Translations under genes and position numbers: made by a program
Shown: positions 1-6,468 of the stretch, in pieces
Layout of the letters: every line of letters starts with the position of its first letter
How positions within the stretch are numbered: position 1 is the stretch's first letter
Notes under the pieces: model-generated
The model's input: the letters and a program-made list of their open reading frames with translations, nothing else
What the model was told of the DNA's origin: nothing
Database searches by the model: none
Origin: CAYNQN01 sp964530525
GTDB lineage: Bacteria; Actinomycetota; Acidimicrobiia; Acidimicrobiales; Acidimicrobilacustridaceae
DNA: 18,763 bases
Direction of reading: 5' to 3'
NCBI GenBank assembly: GCA_964530525.1
Contig: CAZHBH010000042.1
Coordinates: forward strand, 1 to 18,763

Positions 1-241
1 ACAGCGCCTTGGACTCGTCGAGCCCCTCGTAGCACTGGAGGCGGATCAGGCGAGCGCCCGTGATCTCGGCCACCGACTTCGCCAGCTGGGTCTTGCCCGT
101 TCCGGCGGGGCCCTCGACGAGCACGGGCTTGCCCAGACGGTCGGCCAGGTACACGACGCCGGCGATCGCGTCGTCCGAGAGGTAGCCGACGTCCGCGAGC
201 CTCTCACGGACCTCTGTCGGCGACTTGAAGCGTTCGTCCAT
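1..241 (-). CDS. MoxR-like AAA+ ATPase (5' part only; runs off the left edge)
   Basis: The first 80 residues of a MoxR-family AAA+ ATPase are visible, starting MDERFKSPTEVRERL; the rest lies to the left of the window. A Walker A loop, GPAGTGKT, sits at about residues 44-51. It is preceded by the family's short N-terminal helix pair (LSDDAIAGVVYLADRLGKPV) and followed by QLAKSVAEITGARLIRLQCY, then EGLDESKAL, the usual MoxR 'YEGLD' segment. MoxR proteins act as chaperone-like ATPases and are usually encoded with VWA-domain (CoxE-like) partners; any such partner would be outside the window. The ATG at 241 is chosen because no Shine-Dalgarno is present and a TAGGCT -10 box lies 7 nt upstream, suggesting a leaderless mRNA. 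It follows the proA stop by 35 nt on the same strand. Confidence 0.9.
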   Translation of the reverse strand, partial: MDERFKSPTEVRERLADVGYLSDDAIAGVVYLADRLGKPVLVEGPAGTGKTQLAKSVAEITGARLIRLQCYEGLDESKAL

Positions 242-248
242 CCGGGCG

Positions 249-254
249 AGCCTA
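249..254 (-). promoter_or_regulatory. Candidate -10 box (TAGGCT) for the MoxR-like gene, leaderless
   Basis: TAGGCT on the minus strand is followed by 7 nt and then the ATG at 241, so transcription would begin at or next to the start codon. No -35 resembling TTGACA is visible at 16-19 nt. The 10-mer CCGGTAGGCT recurs unchanged before the radical SAM gene at 13080-13089. Confidence 0.5.
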
Positions 255-276
255 CCGGCAGCGCCAGGCGGCCCTT

Positions 277-1536
277 TCAGCCCCTCACCTGGCCGTCGCC
301 ACGCACCACGAACTTCGCGGTGGTGAGCTGGCGGAGGCCCATCGGGCCCCGCGCGTGCAGCTTCTGGGTGGAGATCCCGATCTCCGCACCGAAGCCCAGC
401 TCCTCGCCGTCAACGAAGCGGGTGGAGGCGTTCACCAGCACTGCCGCCGCATCCACCTCGGTGGTGAAGCGATCGGCGGCTTCCAGCGAGCCGGTGACGA
501 TGGCCTCGCTGTGCCCGGAGCCGAACCGAGCTATGTGGGCGATCGCGTCACCGAGCGAGGGGACCACCCTCACAGCCAGCTTCATGTCGAGGAACTCGGT
601 GCCGTAGTCGGCTTCGCCTGCTCGGCCAGCTCCCTGCACGAGCCTTCGCGTCGCGTCGTCTCCCACGATCTCCACGCCCTCCAGCGCTGCGGCGGCCATG
701 GGTAGGAAGGCCTCGGCGACCTCTTCGTGCACGAGCAGGGTCTCTGCGGCGTTGCACACCGAGGGGCGCTGGGTCTTCGCGTTCACCACGATGTCCCTGG
801 CCATCTCGAGGTCGGCCGCTCGGTCGACGTACACGTGGCAGTTCCCGTCGCCGTCGATCACGTAGGGCACGGTCGCGTTCTCGAGTATCGAGGCGATGAG
901 CGAAGGACCGCCGCGCGGGATCAGGCAGTCGACGGTGTCGCGCTGGCGCATGAACTCCACGGCGGCCTCGCGGCTCGTGTCGGTCACCAGCACCACGCCG
1001 TCGGCCGGGAGGCCGACCTTGGCCACGGCCTCCCGGAGCACGCCGGCGATGGCGATGTTCGACCCTATGGCGCCCGACGATCCCCGCAGGAAGGCGGCGT
1101 TCCCGGACTTCAGGCAGAGCCCTGCAGCATCGCTGGTCACGTTGGGTCGGTTCTCGTAGATGATCGCGACGACGCCCAGGGGCACACGAACCCGCTCGAC
1201 GCGCAGGCCGTTCGGGCGGACCCAGCCGTCGAGGACCTCGCCCACCGGATCGGGGAGGCTGGCAACCTGCTCCAACCCCGACGCCATCGCCCGGATCCGC
1301 TCCTCGGAGAGGCGCAGCCGGTCGATCACGGTGGCGCTCACGCCGTTGGCTTCCGAGGCGGCGACGTCGTCGGCGTTCGCGGTGAGGATCTCCGACGTCC
1401 TGGCCACGAGCAGGTCGGCCGCAGTGCGAAGGGCTTCGTCCTTCATCGCTGCCGACGCCGTGGCCAGAACCCTGGATGCTTCCTTCGCTCGCCGTCCCAG
1501 CTCCGGCACCGGCACGGGTGATGGGCGCTTCTGCAT
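277..1536 (-). CDS. proA: Glutamate-5-semialdehyde dehydrogenase (gamma-glutamyl phosphate reductase)
   Basis: This 419-residue protein has the usual length for ProA, the cytoplasmic NADPH-dependent enzyme that reduces gamma-glutamyl phosphate to glutamate-5-semialdehyde in the second step of proline synthesis. Family landmarks are VPLGVVAIIYENRPNVTSDA (residues about 118-137), LKSGNAAFLRG (142-152), and the catalytic cysteine in QRPSVCNAAETLLVH, Cys261. The end, GLRQLTTAKFVVRGDG, is also typical. The ATG at 1536 has no Shine-Dalgarno but lies 7 nt after a TACCCT -10 box, so a leaderless transcript is likely. ProB, which makes the substrate, is on the same strand about 3.75 kb away, separated by two plus-strand genes. 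Upstream, proA diverges from the VWA lipoprotein gene. Identification is secure. Confidence 0.97.
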   Translation of the reverse strand: MQKRPSPVPVPELGRRAKEASRVLATASAAMKDEALRTAADLLVARTSEILTANADDVAASEANGVSATVIDRLRLSEERIRAMASGLEQVASLPDPVGEVLDGWVRPNGLRVERVRVPLGVVAIIYENRPNVTSDAAGLCLKSGNAAFLRGSSGAIGSNIAIAGVLREAVAKVGLPADGVVLVTDTSREAAVEFMRQRDTVDCLIPRGGPSLIASILENATVPYVIDGDGNCHVYVDRAADLEMARDIVVNAKTQRPSVCNAAETLLVHEEVAEAFLPMAAAALEGVEIVGDDATRRLVQGAGRAGEADYGTEFLDMKLAVRVVPSLGDAIAHIARFGSGHSEAIVTGSLEAADRFTTEVDAAAVLVNASTRFVDGEELGFGAEIGISTQKLHARGPMGLRQLTTAKFVVRGDGQVRG

Positions 1537-1543
1537 GCCCTGA

Positions 1544-1549
1544 AGGGTA
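1544..1549 (-). promoter_or_regulatory. Candidate -10 box (TACCCT) for proA, leaderless
   Basis: TACCCT on the minus strand is followed by the 7-nt spacer TCAGGGC and the proA ATG. It lies inside the 10-mer GGTACCCTTC (1551 down to 1542), which recurs exactly, in inverted orientation, at 1622-1631 upstream of the divergent lipoprotein gene. No convincing -35 is visible. Confidence 0.5.
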
Positions 1550-1595
1550 CCGCCCCTCGGGTGCGGGCCTGGTTGGGCCTACGAGGGCGGGGCGG

Positions 1596-1614
1596 GCGAC
1601 TGCTTCGCAGTTGC
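1596..1614. repeat. Inverted repeat in the proA / lipoprotein divergent intergenic region
   Basis: GCGACTGC, a TTC spacer, then GCAGTTGC: eight paired positions with one G-T wobble and a 3-nt centre. It lies between the two candidate -10 boxes of the divergent genes, so it could be an operator. In RNA it could form a hairpin, but the proposed lipoprotein transcript starts downstream of it. Function unknown; 154 nt separate the two coding regions. Confidence 0.35.
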
Positions 1615-1623
1615 GGCGCGAGG

Positions 1624-1629
1624 TACCCT
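1624..1629 (+). promoter_or_regulatory. Candidate -10 box (TACCCT) for the VWA lipoprotein gene
   Basis: TACCCT lies within GGTACCCTTC at 1622-1631, the mirror copy of the proA promoter element. Transcription starting 6-7 nt downstream would give a leader of about 55 nt that includes the AAGGAGG Shine-Dalgarno at 1679-1685. The -35 region is weak. Confidence 0.4.
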
Positions 1630-1690
1630 TCCCGGGCGGCCGTCACCGGGGTGGTCGCTTGCAGATCGATCTCTCCCGCAAGGAGGTGCG

Positions 1691-3526
1691 GTGCGCTTGC
1701 TCGCGCGTTCACCGACTTCCACTCTGGTCTGGGCGACCCTCGTGGTGGCCATGTTCCTTGCGGCCTGCAGCTCCCCCCAAGCCGAGGAGTCTGCGGGCGA
1801 CTTCTCCTCGGGCGACGACTGCCTGGTGGTCGAGGCAGTCGTGTCCCCGGAGAAGCTGGAGCTGGTGACGGCGCTCGCTCAAAGCTTCAACAAGGACAAG
1901 CGGGAGGTCGGCGGACGTTGCGTGTTCGTGAACCCCAGGGCGATGCCCTCGGGTGCCGCCACGGACGCGCTTGCGGGCGGTTGGGAGACGAACGCGCAGG
2001 GCCCTCCGCCCGTCATATGGGCGCCGGCGTCGAGCATGTGGGGCGTGATCCTCGACCAGCGCCTCGCCGAGCGCGACGAGGCGCCCATGGCCCGGTCCGG
2101 CACCCCGTTCGTGCGAACTCCTCTGGTGATCGCCATGCCGCGACCGATGGCCGAGGCCTTGGGGTGGCCCTCGAACCCCATCGGCTGGTCAGACATCGCC
2201 GCTCTCGCCACCGAGAGCGCTGGCTGGGCCGCCCACGGCCATCCGGAGTGGGGTGCCTTCCGCCTGGGCAAGACGAACCCGGAGGTCTCCACCAGCGGCT
2301 TGGCCGCGCTCGTGGCCCAGAGCTACGCCGCAGCCGGCAAGGCGAGCGAACTGAGCACGGGGGACCTGGCGAGCTCAGAGGTGACGAGCGCGAACCGCCG
2401 GTTGGAGTCGGCGGTGGTCCACTACGGCGGCTCCACCACCACCTTCCTCGACAACTGGCGCCGTGCCGATCTGCAGGGCACCGGCCTGCAGTACCTCTCG
2501 GCGCTGATCGTCGAGGAGAAGGCCGTCCTCGACTACAACATGGGCAACCCCGACGGCATCATCGGGCCGGACGAGACCCCCCGCCCGCCCCGGGTCCCCC
2601 TCGTCGCCGTGTACCCCGAAGAGGGGACGGTCTACTCGGACCACCCCTTCTTCGTGCTGGACGCCCCGTGGGTGTCCGACACCGCGAGGGCAGGAGCACG
2701 GCTCTTCGGCGAGCACGTCCTCCGGCCGGAGAACCAGGAGCGAGCGCTCGAGGTCAACTTCCGATCGGGCCACCCGGACGCCTCCGTCGGCCATCCCATC
2801 GACCCGGCGAACGGAGCGGACCCCACCCAGCCCCGGACCGTGTTCGAGGTCCCCGAGCCTGACGTCATGGCGAAGCTCATCGATCACTGGCACGAGGTGA
2901 GGCGCGACGCCAGGGTCCTGCTGGTCGTCGACATCTCGGCCTCCATGGGACAGCAGGCTTCACCCGACGGACCCGCAACGAAGCTGGAGCTGGCGGCGAG
3001 GGCCGCCTCCGACTCCCTCGAGCAGCTCAGTCCCGACGACCACCTCGGCTTGCGAAGGTTCTCGACCGGGTTGGGCTCCGACGGTCAGGCCCTCTGGATC
3101 GACCAGCCCTCCATCGGGGCCATGTCGAGCGTCGCCACGGAGGTCGAACGGGAGCTCAAAGGGCTCTCCCCCGCCAACGGCACGCCGCTCTACGAGGTGG
3201 CGCTCGCCTCGGTGCAGGCCATGTACGACCACTACGACCCCAACCGCATCAACGCCGTGATCCTCCTCACGGACGGCAGGGAGAAGGTCGGCGCGGACGC
3301 GTCGGCGGCGAGCGACTTGCACATGGCCGACGCCGTGCAGACCATCGGTTCGCTCACGACGGGACCGGGAGGCAGGCCGATACGCCTGTTCCCGATCGCC
3401 TACGGCTCCGACGCCGACCTGAGCGTGCTCCGCCAGATGGCCGCCGCCACGAACGGCGCCGTCTACAACGCCGTCGACCCTTCCGCCATCGGTCGGGTCC
3501 TCGCAGAGGTCTTCTCGAACTTCTGA
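1691..3526 (+). CDS. Lipoprotein with solute-binding-like and von Willebrand factor A domains
   Basis: A 611-residue predicted lipoprotein. The N-terminus has a basic start, a hydrophobic stretch (residues 11-25) and the lipobox LAAC with Cys26, so it should be anchored outside the membrane. Residues about 43-385 look like a type 2 periplasmic solute-binding domain (VISW-type 'APASSMWG' segment near 111-118, PLVIAMPRPMAEALGWP near 144-160, WSDIA near 166-170). Residues about 405-611 form a VWA domain with a complete metal-ion-dependent adhesion site: D414-I-S416-A-S418, T498 in NGTPLYE, and D528 in LLTDGRE. Proteins of this two-domain kind are known in actinobacteria, but I know of no defined function. 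The GTG start at 1691 is supported by AAGGAGG five bases upstream and by the signal peptide. No ABC permease or ATPase gene is adjacent; neighbours are divergent proA and, 103 nt downstream, murJ. Confidence 0.88.
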   Translation: MRLLARSPTSTLVWATLVVAMFLAACSSPQAEESAGDFSSGDDCLVVEAVVSPEKLELVTALAQSFNKDKREVGGRCVFVNPRAMPSGAATDALAGGWETNAQGPPPVIWAPASSMWGVILDQRLAERDEAPMARSGTPFVRTPLVIAMPRPMAEALGWPSNPIGWSDIAALATESAGWAAHGHPEWGAFRLGKTNPEVSTSGLAALVAQSYAAAGKASELSTGDLASSEVTSANRRLESAVVHYGGSTTTFLDNWRRADLQGTGLQYLSALIVEEKAVLDYNMGNPDGIIGPDETPRPPRVPLVAVYPEEGTVYSDHPFFVLDAPWVSDTARAGARLFGEHVLRPENQERALEVNFRSGHPDASVGHPIDPANGADPTQPRTVFEVPEPDVMAKLIDHWHEVRRDARVLLVVDISASMGQQASPDGPATKLELAARAASDSLEQLSPDDHLGLRRFSTGLGSDGQALWIDQPSIGAMSSVATEVERELKGLSPANGTPLYEVALASVQAMYDHYDPNRINAVILLTDGREKVGADASAASDLHMADAVQTIGSLTTGPGGRPIRLFPIAYGSDADLSVLRQMAAATNGAVYNAVDPSAIGRVLAEVFSNF

Positions 3527-3537
3527 CACCCCCGAAG

Positions 3538-3553
3538 CGGCCCCGAACGGCCG
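3538..3553 (+). terminator. Weak hairpin after the VWA lipoprotein gene
   Basis: CGGCC, a 6-nt loop (CCGAAC), and GGCCG form a 5-bp all-GC stem 11 nt after the stop codon. There is no T-tract, so this is at best a weak terminator. Confidence 0.22.
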
Positions 3554-3560
3554 ATCCGAG

Positions 3561-3598
3561 GCTGGTCGTCGCCCCTGCTGGTCGGGACCGAGGACCGA
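3561..3598. repeat. Two sets of short direct repeats upstream of murJ
   Basis: GCTGGTCG occurs at 3561-3568 and again at 3577-3584, 16 nt apart start to start. It is followed at once by a tandem heptamer, GGACCGA GGACCGA, at 3585-3598. The tandem copy reaches the position expected for the -35 region of the candidate murJ promoter, so a regulator site is possible. Confidence 0.4.
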
Positions 3599-3617
3599 TC
3601 GCGCGCAGGCGGCGCTG

Positions 3618-3623
3618 TAACGT
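3618..3623 (+). promoter_or_regulatory. Candidate -10 box (TAACGT) for murJ, leaderless
   Basis: TAACGT is followed by exactly 6 nt (CGGGCG) and the GTG at 3630. No Shine-Dalgarno precedes that GTG, which suggests transcription starts at the start codon. No TTGACA-like -35 is seen. Confidence 0.5.
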
Positions 3624-3629
3624 CGGGCG

Positions 3630-5246
3630 GTGTCGCAGGTGAGCGCCGCGGGGGACGTGAGCCCGCCGACAGGAAGCCGCCGGGGGCTGCTGGGTTCCAG
3701 CGCCATCGTGGCGGTGGGCACCGGCTTGAGCCGGGTCACGGGCCTCGCTCGCACCATCGTGATCGCGGCGGTGCTGGGCACGTCGCTGCTAGGCGACACG
3801 TTCAACCTCGCCAACACGACGCCCAACATCTTCTACGACCTGATCCTCGGGGGGATCCTGGCCGCCACCTTGGTGCCGATCATGGTCGAGCGCTTCGATC
3901 GCGGCGACACCAAGGCGATAGACGCCCTGGCGTCGGTGATCACGGCGTGCCTCGTCGCCCTCACGATCGTCGCCGTGGCCGTCTCGCCCCTGCTGATGAA
4001 GCTCTACACCCTGGGGCTGGACGCCTCGGAGGCGTCCGAGCAGACCGCGGTCGCCGTGCCGTTGCTGATGCTCTTCATGCCCCAGGTCCTGTTCTACGGC
4101 CTCACCGCGCTGTGGACCGCCATCCTCCACGCCAGGCGCTCGTTCGCCGTCCCGGCCTTCGCCCCGGTGCTCAACAACGTCGTGGTGATCTGCCTGTTCG
4201 GAGGCCTGGGCCTGGCCTCGGCGGGAGAGCTCAACTTCGACGAGGTCCGCAGCAACACGGCCATGCTGGCCCTCCTCGGCCTGGGGACGACGTCGGGCAT
4301 CGTGGCGATGACCGTGGTGCTGTGGCCCGCCCTGCGCAGGGCCGGCGTGCGGCTTCGCTGGAACCCCGACTGGCGCAACCCGGCCCTGCGAACCGTCGCC
4401 CGCCTCTCGGGGTGGACGTTCGGCTACGTCGCCGCCAACCAGGCGGTGTTCCTGGTGGTCCTCATGCTGCTCAACGCCCAGGGCGACGTGGCCGCCTACA
4501 GCTACGCCTGGCAGTTCTTCCAGCTGCCGGTCGGGCTCTTCGCAGTGTCCGTCATGACCACCTTCATGCCCGAGCTCGCCCTCCACGCCGGACGCCGCGA
4601 CATGGCCTCGTACCGGCTCCGGTTCTCTCAGGGCCTGCGACTGGGCACGCTCGTCGTCCTGCCGACGGCGGCTTCGCTGGCCGTGCTGGCCACCCCGTTC
4701 GTCACCGTGCTGCTGGAGTGGGGCGACTTCGACGCAGCGTCCACGGCTGCCACGGCTCCCCTTCTGGCCTGGTTGGCGCTCGGCCTTCCCGCCTTCGCTG
4801 TGTTCCTGTTCACCATGCGCGGCTTCTACGCCTTCAAGGACACCCGCACGCCGTTCTTCCTCAACCTCTTCGAGAACGGACTGCAGATCGCCCTCTCGTT
4901 CGCCCTCGTGGTCCCCTTCGGGGCAGAGGGGGTGATGGTGGCGTTCAGCGTGTCCTACCTGGCGACGGCCGTAGCCGGCCTCGTCATGCTGCACCGTCGG
5001 GCAGGTGGGTTGGGCGGCATCGTCCCCGGTCTCGTCCGCCAGGGCGTGGCTGCCGCTTCGGCGGCCGTCGTGATGCTCGCCTTCAGCGTCCTCTACGACG
5101 CGACCGACCGGCTTGGCTCCCTGGTGGAGATGGGCGGCGGCGTCGTGATCGGCGTGGGGACCTACGTGGTCGCCCTCGCGGTGCTGAGGGGTGACGAGGC
5201 CGGGCTGCTGCGCTCCCTCCTCCAGCGTGAACCCGCGAGCAGCTGA
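3630..5246 (+). CDS. murJ: Lipid II flippase MurJ (MviN family)
   Basis: A 538-residue, strongly hydrophobic protein with the multi-helix layout of MurJ (family usually 14 transmembrane segments), which moves lipid II to the outer face of the membrane for peptidoglycan synthesis. The N-terminal region carries SRVTGLARTIVIAAVLG (residues about 34-50), with the conserved arginines near 35 and 41, then GDTFNLANTTPNIFYDLILG (55-74) and TLVPI. It ends with a short cytoplasmic tail, LLQREPASS. The long pseudokinase and extracellular extension of mycobacterial MviN are absent. The GTG at 3630 is preferred because of the -10 box 6 nt upstream; GTG at 3639 is an alternative. It is convergent with proB, 45 nt away, and follows the VWA lipoprotein gene by 103 nt. 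The mre/rod operon that uses its product lies about 8 kb to the right. Confidence 0.95.
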   Translation: MSQVSAAGDVSPPTGSRRGLLGSSAIVAVGTGLSRVTGLARTIVIAAVLGTSLLGDTFNLANTTPNIFYDLILGGILAATLVPIMVERFDRGDTKAIDALASVITACLVALTIVAVAVSPLLMKLYTLGLDASEASEQTAVAVPLLMLFMPQVLFYGLTALWTAILHARRSFAVPAFAPVLNNVVVICLFGGLGLASAGELNFDEVRSNTAMLALLGLGTTSGIVAMTVVLWPALRRAGVRLRWNPDWRNPALRTVARLSGWTFGYVAANQAVFLVVLMLLNAQGDVAAYSYAWQFFQLPVGLFAVSVMTTFMPELALHAGRRDMASYRLRFSQGLRLGTLVVLPTAASLAVLATPFVTVLLEWGDFDAASTAATAPLLAWLALGLPAFAVFLFTMRGFYAFKDTRTPFFLNLFENGLQIALSFALVVPFGAEGVMVAFSVSYLATAVAGLVMLHRRAGGLGGIVPGLVRQGVAAASAAVVMLAFSVLYDATDRLGSLVEMGGGVVIGVGTYVVALAVLRGDEAGLLRSLLQREPASS

Positions 5247-5291
5247 GATGAGCAGCCGCCGGTCGCCGGATCGGGAAGCTGGAGACCTGCG

Positions 5292-6386
5292 CTAGGAGAG
5301 CACGACCAGGTCGTCGCGGTGGACCAGCTCACGAGCTGCTCCCTCGGGGAGCTCGGCGGAGTGCAGGCCCATCACCGCCTTGGCCGTGCGGGATGACATC
5401 GACGACAGTCCCTTGGCGAAGACGAGTCCCTCGGCAGTGGCGATCTCCACCGCGTCGCCCGCCTCGAAGCTGCCCTCGACGTCGTGCACGCCTGCCGGCA
5501 GGAGCGAAGCGGCGCCAGCCAGCAAGGCACGCCGTGCACCTTCGTCGACCATCAGCCTCCCCGACGAGCCGACGGCGAAGGCGATCCAGAGCCGGCGAGC
5601 CGACAGCCGCCGGTCGTGCGGCTGCACGACCGTTCCCACGCCCGGCTCGCCTTCCAGGGCATCGAGCAGCACGTGCGGCCTGCTGGCGGCGGCGATCACG
5701 GTGCGAACGCCCGACCAGGCTGCGATCTTCGCCGCGGCGAGCTTCGTCACCATCCCCCCGCTGCCCTGCACGGTTCCCGCGCCGCCGGCGCGGGCCTCCA
5801 TCTCGTGGTCGATCTCGACGATCTCCTCGATGAGCGACGCCGAGGAGTCGAAGCGCGGGTCGGCGGTGAGGACCCCTGGGGTGTCGGTGAGCATCACCAG
5901 GAGCTCGGCGGCGACCATGTGCGCGACCAGGGCGGCCAGGCGGTCGTTGTCTCCGAAGCGGATCTCGTCGTCGGCGACGGCGTCGTTCTCGTTGACCACG
6001 GGAACCACCCCCAGCGCCAGCAGCCTCCGCAGCGTCCTCCTAGCGTGGACGTACTGGCGGCGCTCCATGAAGTCCAGCGGAGCCAACAGCACCTGACCCG
6101 CGATCAGCCCGTGGGTGGCCAGCTCGGTGTTGTACACCTCCAGCAGGCGGCTCTGCCCCACCGCCGCCACCGCCTGCAGCGTCACGGCGTCCCGTGGCCT
6201 TCGGCTCCCGTCCAGCCCGAGGACGGGAAGGCCAGCTCCGATGGCCCCCGAGCTGACGACCACCACCTCGTGGCCTGCCGCTCGCAGGCCCGCCACCTCG
6301 CCGCAGAGCTTGGCGACCGCTGGCCTGCTGACGTTTCCGGTCTCGTCGGTCACCGAAGACGTGCCGATCTTGGCGACGACGATCAT
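5292..6386 (-). CDS. proB: Glutamate 5-kinase with C-terminal PUA domain
   Basis: ProB phosphorylates L-glutamate with ATP in the first, normally proline-inhibited, step of proline synthesis. The 364-residue product starts MIVVAKIGTSSVTDE and contains the amino acid kinase motifs VVVSSGAIGAGL, VPVVNENDAV, IRFGDNDRLAA and GSGGMVTKLAAAKIA. The last 100 or so residues, including GSSGRLMVDEGARRAL and GSFEAGDAVEIA, form the PUA domain seen in bacterial full-length ProB. I choose the ATG at 6386 because the family begins at this point and GAGG lies 7 nt upstream; the frame stays open to a GTG at 6428, which would add 14 residues (MRHARAQVHGSRRS) of no family resemblance. It follows obg by 82 nt on the same strand; a separate promoter is possible but none is convincing. 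Its partner proA is not adjacent. Confidence 0.96.
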   Translation of the reverse strand: MIVVAKIGTSSVTDETGNVSRPAVAKLCGEVAGLRAAGHEVVVVSSGAIGAGLPVLGLDGSRRPRDAVTLQAVAAVGQSRLLEVYNTELATHGLIAGQVLLAPLDFMERRQYVHARRTLRRLLALGVVPVVNENDAVADDEIRFGDNDRLAALVAHMVAAELLVMLTDTPGVLTADPRFDSSASLIEEIVEIDHEMEARAGGAGTVQGSGGMVTKLAAAKIAAWSGVRTVIAAASRPHVLLDALEGEPGVGTVVQPHDRRLSARRLWIAFAVGSSGRLMVDEGARRALLAGAASLLPAGVHDVEGSFEAGDAVEIATAEGLVFAKGLSSMSSRTAKAVMGLHSAELPEGAARELVHRDDLVVLS

Positions 6387-6468
6387 CGACCGCCTCGATC
6401 CGTGCACCTGCGCCCTCGCATGCCGCACCGTTCGTGAGATGACACGTCTACCAACCTCGTCCGCAGCA

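Noticed and set aside
1561..2862. Plus-strand open frame of 433 codons overlapping the VWA lipoprotein gene in another frame
   Set aside because: Arginine/proline/glycine-rich with no motif, while the other frame has a Shine-Dalgarno, lipobox and full MIDAS.
3789..4994. Minus-strand open frame of 401 codons opposite murJ
   Set aside because: The translation is a string of H, E, R, G and Q residues, typical of the antisense of a hydrophobic membrane protein.
5247..5291. Bidirectional terminator between convergent murJ and proB
   Set aside because: Only a 4-bp CCGG-TCG-CCGG dyad is present, too weak to claim.
6387..6428. Start of proB at GTG 6428
   Set aside because: The 14 added residues are basic and unlike ProB, whereas the ATG at 6386 has GAGG in place and matches the family start.
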